Assembly (NCBI GenBank): GCA_003695865.1 | Contig: RFGQ01000314.1 | Span: forward strand, 1 to 25,531 | Origin: Gemmatimonadota bacterium | GTDB taxonomy: Bacteria > Gemmatimonadota > Gemmatimonadetes > Longimicrobiales > Gaopeijiaceae | DNA: 25,531 nucleotides | Reading direction: 5' to 3' | In this document: positions 21,265 through 25,531 of the stretch, piece by piece | Numbering within the stretch: position 1 is the first letter of the stretch | Layout: every line of letters begins with the position of its first letter | Made by a program: the position numbers and the translations under genes | Notes under the pieces: generated by a model | The model's input: the letters and a program-made list of their open reading frames with translations, nothing else | What the model was told of the DNA's origin: nothing | The model's database searches: none

Positions 21265-22323
21265 TCAGCGCCAGGCCTTCTGCAGGTCGGCGAGCGCCGC
21301 CGCGCCCGGACAGAGGCGCTCGAACGGCTGGTCGTAGAGCGGCTCGGCCACGGTGCCTTCGCGGGCGTGCAGGTCGTCACCCGTGCGCGGCTCCAGGTAG
21401 AGCAGGCCGGTCACCACCTCGCCGGCCTCGGTCAGACGCCGGTAGCGCTCGTACACGGCGGTGCGGTCGGTCGGGTCCCAGTCGTCGTCGATCTTGCGGA
21501 AGCGCACCATGCTGCCGTCGTGCAGCATCACCTCGCGCGCCGCGCCGGCCTCGCCGCCCGACGTGATCGGCTCGCGCAGCGGCACGAAGTCGACCGGAGC
21601 CACCTCGTGCATGTGCTCGCGCGTGTAGCGGTAGCTCTTCGTGCTGCCGTCGTGGTTGTTGAAGGTCACGCACGGGCTGATGACGTCGACGAGCGCGAAG
21701 CCGTCGTGTTCGAGCCCCGCCTCGAGGATGGGCACCAGCTCGTCCTTGTCGCCCGAGAAGCTGCGCGCCACGAAGGTGGCGCCCAGCGCCAGCGCCAGGC
21801 TCACCGGGTCGATCGGCGCCTGCCGGTTGGGCACGCCCCGCTTGGAGAGCGAACCCACGTCGGCCGACGCCGAGAACTGCCCCTTGGTCAGCCCGTACAC
21901 GCCGTTGTTCTCGAGCACGTAGAGCATGTTCACGTTGCGCCGGATCGCGTGGCAGAGCTGCCCCAGGCCGATCGACAGCGAGTCGCCGTCTCCGCTCACG
22001 CCCACGAGGGTGAGCGTGTGGTTGGCCGCCGCCACCCCGGTCGCCACCGAGGGCATGCGGCCGTGTACGGCGTTGAAGCCGTGCGCCGCGCTCAGGAAGT
22101 AGGTGGGCGTCTTTGCGGAGCAGCCGATGCCCGAGACCTTGGCGACGCGATAGGGCTCGATCGACAGCCCCCAGAACGCGTCGATGAGCGCGGCGGTCAC
22201 CGAGTCGTGCCCGCAGCCGGCGCACAGCGTCGACATCGCACCCTCGTAGTCGCGCCGCGTGAGTCCGAGCGCGTTCCTGGGCAGCCCCGGGTGATGGACC
22301 TTCGGCTTGGGGATCGAGCTCAT
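21265..22323 (-). CDS. korB: 2-oxoacid:acceptor oxidoreductase, beta subunit (KorB-like)
   Basis: 352 residues, the thiamine diphosphate subunit of a 2-oxoacid:ferredoxin-type oxidoreductase, which with the alpha subunit converts a 2-oxoacid plus CoA to acyl-CoA, CO2 and reduced carrier in the cytoplasm. Cys34 and Cys37 (CAGCGHDS), Cys68 (GIGCSAK) and Cys218 (ISPCVTF) are the expected 4Fe-4S ligands; GDGD (111-114) and NN (139-140) are the thiamine diphosphate/Mg motif, followed by GVYGLTKGQ. The length is in the KorB range (about 280-350) with an extended C-terminal tail. ATG 22323 overlaps the alpha stop by four bases (ATGA) and has a GAGGAGG RBS, so translation is coupled. The gene symbol reflects KorB-type sequence; whether 2-oxoglutarate is the substrate is inferred. 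Confidence 0.93.
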   Translation of the reverse strand: MSSIPKPKVHHPGLPRNALGLTRRDYEGAMSTLCAGCGHDSVTAALIDAFWGLSIEPYRVAKVSGIGCSAKTPTYFLSAAHGFNAVHGRMPSVATGVAAANHTLTLVGVSGDGDSLSIGLGQLCHAIRRNVNMLYVLENNGVYGLTKGQFSASADVGSLSKRGVPNRQAPIDPVSLALALGATFVARSFSGDKDELVPILEAGLEHDGFALVDVISPCVTFNNHDGSTKSYRYTREHMHEVAPVDFVPLREPITSGGEAGAAREVMLHDGSMVRFRKIDDDWDPTDRTAVYERYRRLTEAGEVVTGLLYLEPRTGDDLHAREGTVAEPLYDQPFERLCPGAAALADLQKAWR

Positions 22324-24146
22324 GCGCCCACCTCCTCGCGCGTGCCCAGCCAGGCGTGCACCGCGTCGATCACCGGCTGGCGACTGAGCGGCAGGCCTCC
22401 GTAGTCGAGCACCGAAACCAGACGGTCGTGCGGCATACCGGTCTCGAGCAGCAGCAGGCTGCGCAGTTGGCCGTCCCGGTTCTGCTCCACCACGAAGTTC
22501 ACGTCGTGCTCGGCCAGGAACAGCCGCACGTCGTCGTGGAACGGGAACGCCCGCACGCGCAGGTAGTCGAGCGCGATTCCCTCCGCGGCCAGCCGGTCGA
22601 GCGCCTCGAGCACCCCTCCTTCACACCCGCCGACCGTGACCACGCCCACCGTGGCGCCGTCGTTGCGCCGGATGACCGGCTCGGGCGCGGCCGCAGCGGC
22701 GCTCTGCACCTTGCGGGCCAGGCGGTCGACCACCTCGCGATACGCCTCGGCCTCTTCGGTATAGCGCCCGTACTTGTCGTGCCCCGAACCACGGGTGAAG
22801 TACGCACCCTTCGGGTGGACGCCGGGCAGGGTGCGCGCCGCGATGCCGTCCCCGTCCGTGTCGAGATAGCGGTAGAAGGCCTCCATGCCCTCGAGCGTGT
22901 CGGCGTCGAGCACCTCGCCCCGGTCCGGCCGGTATCGGTCGTCCCACGTGAACTCGGGCACGACCCAGTCGTTCATGCCGATGTCGAGGTCCGACACGAC
23001 GAAGACCGGCGTCTGGAACCGCTCGGCCAGATCGAACGCCCGCACCGCGAAGTCGAAGCACTCCCGCGGGTCGGCCGGGAAGAGCACGATGTGCTTGGTG
23101 TCGCCGTGCGAGGCGAAGGCGCAGAGCAGGATGTCGCCCTGCTGCGTGCGCGTGGGCATGCCCGTGGAGGGGCCCGTGCGCTGCACGTCGAAGAAGACGG
23201 CGGGGATCTCGGCGTAGTAGGCGAGCCCGATGAACTCGCTCATCAGGCTGATACCGGGCCCGCTCGTGGGCGTGAACGCGCGCGCGCCCGCCCACCCCGC
23301 GCCGATCACCACGCCGGCCGCGGCCAGTTCGTCTTCCGCCTGCACCACCATGAAGCGCTTCTCGCCCGTGTCGGGATCCACGCGAAAGCGCTCGCAGAAG
23401 CCCGTGAACGCGTCCATCAGCGACGTGGAGGGCGTGATCGGGTACCACGCACCCACCGTGGCCCCGGCGTAGACGGCCCCCAACGCCGCGGCCGTGTTGC
23501 CGTCGACGATCACGTGCCCGCGGGTGGCGTCCATGGCCTCGAGATGGAACGGCAACGGACACTCGAAGTGCTCGAGCGCGTAGCGGTAGCCCGCCTCGAT
23601 GGCCGTGTCGTTCGAGTCCCGCAGCGCCGGCTTGCGCCCGAACTTCTCTTCGAGCATGCCGCGGATCACGTCCAGGTCGATGCGCAGCAGGGCCGCGAGC
23701 GCGCCCACGTACATGATGTTCTTCATCAGGATGCGCTCGCGCGCGCCCCGGAAGTGCTCGACGCACAGGCGACCCAGCGGCGCCCCCAGGAAGGTCACGT
23801 CGTCGCGGAGCAGCGCCTCGTCGAGGGGCTTCGAGCTGTCGTAGAGCAGGTAGCCGCCGGGCCGCACGTCGGCGATGTCACGCTCGTACGTGGCTCCGTT
23901 CATGGCCACGATCAGGTCGAAGTCGGGCGTGCGCGCCGTGTGGCCGCGGGCGTTGACGCGGATCTCGTACCAGGTGGGCAGCCCCTGGATGTTCGAGGGG
24001 AAGACGTTCTTCCCCGAGATCGGGACGCCCATCCGGAAGATCGCCTGCATGAGCAGGCCGTTGGCGCTCGCCGAGCCGGTGCCGTTCACCGTGGCGATGC
24101 GCAGCGCGAAGTCGTTCAGGCGGGCTGGAGGGGTTCGCTCGGACAC
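22320..24146 (-). CDS. korA: 2-oxoacid:acceptor oxidoreductase, alpha subunit (gamma-alpha fusion, KorA-like)
   Basis: 608 residues from GTG 24146-24144. Residues 1-~185 are the gamma domain (IATVNGTGSASANGLLMQAI), here fused ahead of the alpha/pyrimidine-binding domain (VDGNTAAALGAVYAGATVGA, then YPITPST at 235-241) and a C-terminal transketolase-like domain (TVGVVTVGGCEGGVLEALDR). It pairs with KorB to bind thiamine diphosphate and substrate. The typical length of this fused class is about 600. The start lies within the last 31 bases of the reductase gene in a different frame; the weak RBS and overlap imply coupled translation. The frame remains open further upstream but that part is an Arg/His-rich shadow of the reductase gene. 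The precise 2-oxoacid specificity (2-oxoglutarate, pyruvate or branched-chain) is not decided by the motifs seen. Confidence 0.92.
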   Translation of the reverse strand: MSERTPPARLNDFALRIATVNGTGSASANGLLMQAIFRMGVPISGKNVFPSNIQGLPTWYEIRVNARGHTARTPDFDLIVAMNGATYERDIADVRPGGYLLYDSSKPLDEALLRDDVTFLGAPLGRLCVEHFRGARERILMKNIMYVGALAALLRIDLDVIRGMLEEKFGRKPALRDSNDTAIEAGYRYALEHFECPLPFHLEAMDATRGHVIVDGNTAAALGAVYAGATVGAWYPITPSTSLMDAFTGFCERFRVDPDTGEKRFMVVQAEDELAAAGVVIGAGWAGARAFTPTSGPGISLMSEFIGLAYYAEIPAVFFDVQRTGPSTGMPTRTQQGDILLCAFASHGDTKHIVLFPADPRECFDFAVRAFDLAERFQTPVFVVSDLDIGMNDWVVPEFTWDDRYRPDRGEVLDADTLEGMEAFYRYLDTDGDGIAARTLPGVHPKGAYFTRGSGHDKYGRYTEEAEAYREVVDRLARKVQSAAAAAPEPVIRRNDGATVGVVTVGGCEGGVLEALDRLAAEGIALDYLRVRAFPFHDDVRLFLAEHDVNFVVEQNRDGQLRSLLLLETGMPHDRLVSVLDYGGLPLSRQPVIDAVHAWLGTREEVGA

Positions 24147-25531
24147 GCAGGCCGTCCCGCGTAAGGAATCAGCAGTTCGAACTTCATCATGTCCCACGCC
24201 GCCGTGGGACAGCGCTCGGCGCACAGGCCGCAGTGCACGCAGAGGTCCTCGTCCTTCACCATCACGCGGGCCGTCTGCGGCAGCGGCTCCGACACGTAGA
24301 TGGGCTCGTCGAGGTTCTCGGCCGGAGCGCTGAGCCGCCCGCGCAGATCCTCTTCGTCGCCGTTGCGCGTGATCGTGAGGCAGTCGAGCGGACAGATGTC
24401 GATGCAGGCGTCGCACTCGATGCACAGCGGCGCCGTGAAGTGCGTCTGGATGTCGCAGTTGAGGCAGCGCTGCACTTCGCGGGCCGTCTGCTCGGGGTCG
24501 AAGCCCAGCTCGACCTCGATCCCCAGATCGCGGAAGCGCTGCGTCAGCTCCACGTGGCGCATGCGCTGGCGCGGCGAGGGATTGTAGTCGTTGGCGTAGG
24601 CCCACTCCGAGAGCCCGATCTTGGTGCTCGTGAGGTTCATCCCCACGGGCGGACGCTCGTCGAGGGGGATCCCCTGCACATGGTTGTGGATCGAGATGGC
24701 CGCCTGATGCCCATGCTCGACGGCCCAGATGATGTTCTCGGGCCCCCAGGCCGCGTCGCCTCCGAAGAACACGCCCTCGCGCGTGCACTGGAAGGTGGTG
24801 CGGTCGACGATCGGCATGTCCCAGTCGTTGAACTCGATGCCGATGTCGCGCTCGATCCACGGGAACGCGTTCTCCTGGCCGATGGCGAGGATCACGTCGT
24901 CGCAGGGGATCTCGACCGTGTCGAGCACCTCCTTCGTGAGGCGTCCGTCCTCGCCCTCGTGCCAGGTGACGATCTCGAACTCCATACCCACCAGCGCGCC
25001 GTCCTCGACCAGGAAGCGCAGAGGAGCGTGGTTCTCGAGAATCTCGACCTGCTCCTCCTCGGCGTCTTCCAGCTCCCAGTCCGACGCCTTGAAGAGCGCG
25101 CGTGGCTTGCGGGCCATGACCTTCACGTCGCGCCCGCCCAGCCGTTTGGCGGTGCGGCAACAGTCCATGGCGGTGTTGCCGGCGCCGATGATGAGCACGC
25201 GCTCGCCGATGCGCTCGACGTGCCCGAAGTGGACGGCCTCGAGCCACTCGATGCCGATGTGGATGCGGTCGGTGTCGTAGCGCCCGGGGATCTCGAGGTT
25301 CTTGCCCTTCGGCGCGCCCGAGCCCACGAAGACCGCGTCGTAGCCCTCTTCGAGCAGCGCCTTCATGCTCGTGACCGGCGTGTTGTAGCGCACCTCCACG
25401 CCCATGTCGAGGATCATGTCGATCTCTTCGTCGAGCACCTCGGGCGGCAGGCGGAAGGCGGGGATGTTCGTGCGCATGAGGCCGCCGGGCCGCGGCAGTG
25501 CCTCGTAGATCACGCACTCGTAGCCCAGCGG
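24116..25531 (-). CDS. GltD-like FAD/NAD(P) reductase with two 4Fe-4S ferredoxin motifs (5-prime end outside window)
   Basis: 471 residues are visible; the frame is open to the right edge, so the start and most of the first FAD Rossmann motif are missing. The N-terminal part reads YEALPRPGGLMRTNIPAFRL, the glutamate-synthase small-subunit (GltD) type FAD segment. The NAD(P) Rossmann motif is VLIIGAGNTAMDCCRTAKRL, and a second FAD contact is GVFFGGDAAWGPENIIWAVE. Near the C-terminus, after a CLNC pair, two 4Fe-4S motifs follow: CIECDACIDICP and CVHCGLCAERCP. It probably passes electrons between the KorA/KorB complex and NAD(P)H, in the cytoplasm. The gene overlaps korA by 31 bases and heads the visible operon; its promoter lies beyond the window. 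Which pyridine nucleotide, and the physiological direction, cannot be read from the sequence. Confidence 0.9.
   Translation of the reverse strand, partial: PLGYECVIYEALPRPGGLMRTNIPAFRLPPEVLDEEIDMILDMGVEVRYNTPVTSMKALLEEGYDAVFVGSGAPKGKNLEIPGRYDTDRIHIGIEWLEAVHFGHVERIGERVLIIGAGNTAMDCCRTAKRLGGRDVKVMARKPRALFKASDWELEDAEEEQVEILENHAPLRFLVEDGALVGMEFEIVTWHEGEDGRLTKEVLDTVEIPCDDVILAIGQENAFPWIERDIGIEFNDWDMPIVDRTTFQCTREGVFFGGDAAWGPENIIWAVEHGHQAAISIHNHVQGIPLDERPPVGMNLTSTKIGLSEWAYANDYNPSPRQRMRHVELTQRFRDLGIEVELGFDPEQTAREVQRCLNCDIQTHFTAPLCIECDACIDICPLDCLTITRNGDEEDLRGRLSAPAENLDEPIYVSEPLPQTARVMVKDEDLCVHCGLCAERCPTAAWDMMKFELLIPYAGRPACPSEPLQPA

Noticed and set aside
24147..25517. Upstream extension of the KorA frame to a 1065-residue fusion protein
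   Set aside because: The part before GTG 24146 is an Arg/His-rich shadow of the FAD/Fe-S reductase, whose own frame shows all expected motifs; there is no frameshift or fusion.

Overview
The window comes from a very GC-rich (roughly 70%) bacterium with a Gram-negative envelope. Evidence for the envelope is two predicted outer-membrane beta-barrel proteins, a lipoprotein and several exported proteins. The gene content (a choice-of-anchor B protein with FG-GAP repeats, an exported imidazolonepropionase-like amidohydrolase, a KorAB-type 2-oxoacid oxidoreductase with a GltD-like partner, many secreted beta-propellers) together with GC-rich third codon positions suggests Gemmatimonadota or a neighbouring phylum. 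That placement is inference; no rRNA or marker gene is present. I see no tRNA, rRNA, CRISPR array, insertion sequence, phage gene or integration site.

Layout: 94-2580 secreted FG-GAP/LVIVD propeller protein followed by an ECF-like sigma factor (2630-3178). Minus strand 3225-5243: small lipoprotein and an FAD disulfide oxidoreductase. Plus strand 5502-6798: Nudix hydrolase and a cyclase-family metallohydrolase. 6903-8402 (minus): RsmF-like rRNA cytosine methyltransferase, divergent from a ChaN-family haem-binding-like exported protein (8548-9519). 9553-11859 (minus): two-TM protein, small hypothetical protein, exported SMP-30-like propeller. 12040-14124 (plus): amino-acid permease fused to PTS EIIA and RCK_C domains, meeting tail to tail an exported amidohydrolase (14112-15473, minus). 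15595-18273 (plus): large protein joining a region with atypical-kinase signatures to an Omp85-like barrel. 18409-18663 (plus): tiny hyperacidic protein with its own apparent promoter and terminator. 18942-20179 (plus): two membrane proteins, the second with zinc-ribbon motifs. 20291-21118 (minus): outer-membrane barrel-like protein. 21265-25531 (minus): operon for a 2-oxoacid:acceptor oxidoreductase (FAD/Fe-S reductase, alpha, beta), whose first gene runs off the right edge.

Most of the window is a mosaic of short, unrelated transcription units. The clear functional unit is the 2-oxoacid oxidoreductase operon: alpha and beta would oxidise a 2-oxoacid to an acyl-CoA, and the reductase subunit with two 4Fe-4S clusters would connect those electrons to NAD(P). 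The rest is a mix of housekeeping (Nudix, RNA methyltransferase), transport, and exported or envelope proteins.

The observations most worth following are the kinase-like/outer-membrane barrel fusion, the hyperacidic internally duplicated small protein with dedicated expression signals, an 8-bp hairpin that precisely covers the Shine-Dalgarno sequence of the 20291-21118 gene, and a degenerate ~23-bp repeat array between two convergent genes. No gap between genes exceeds 300 bases.
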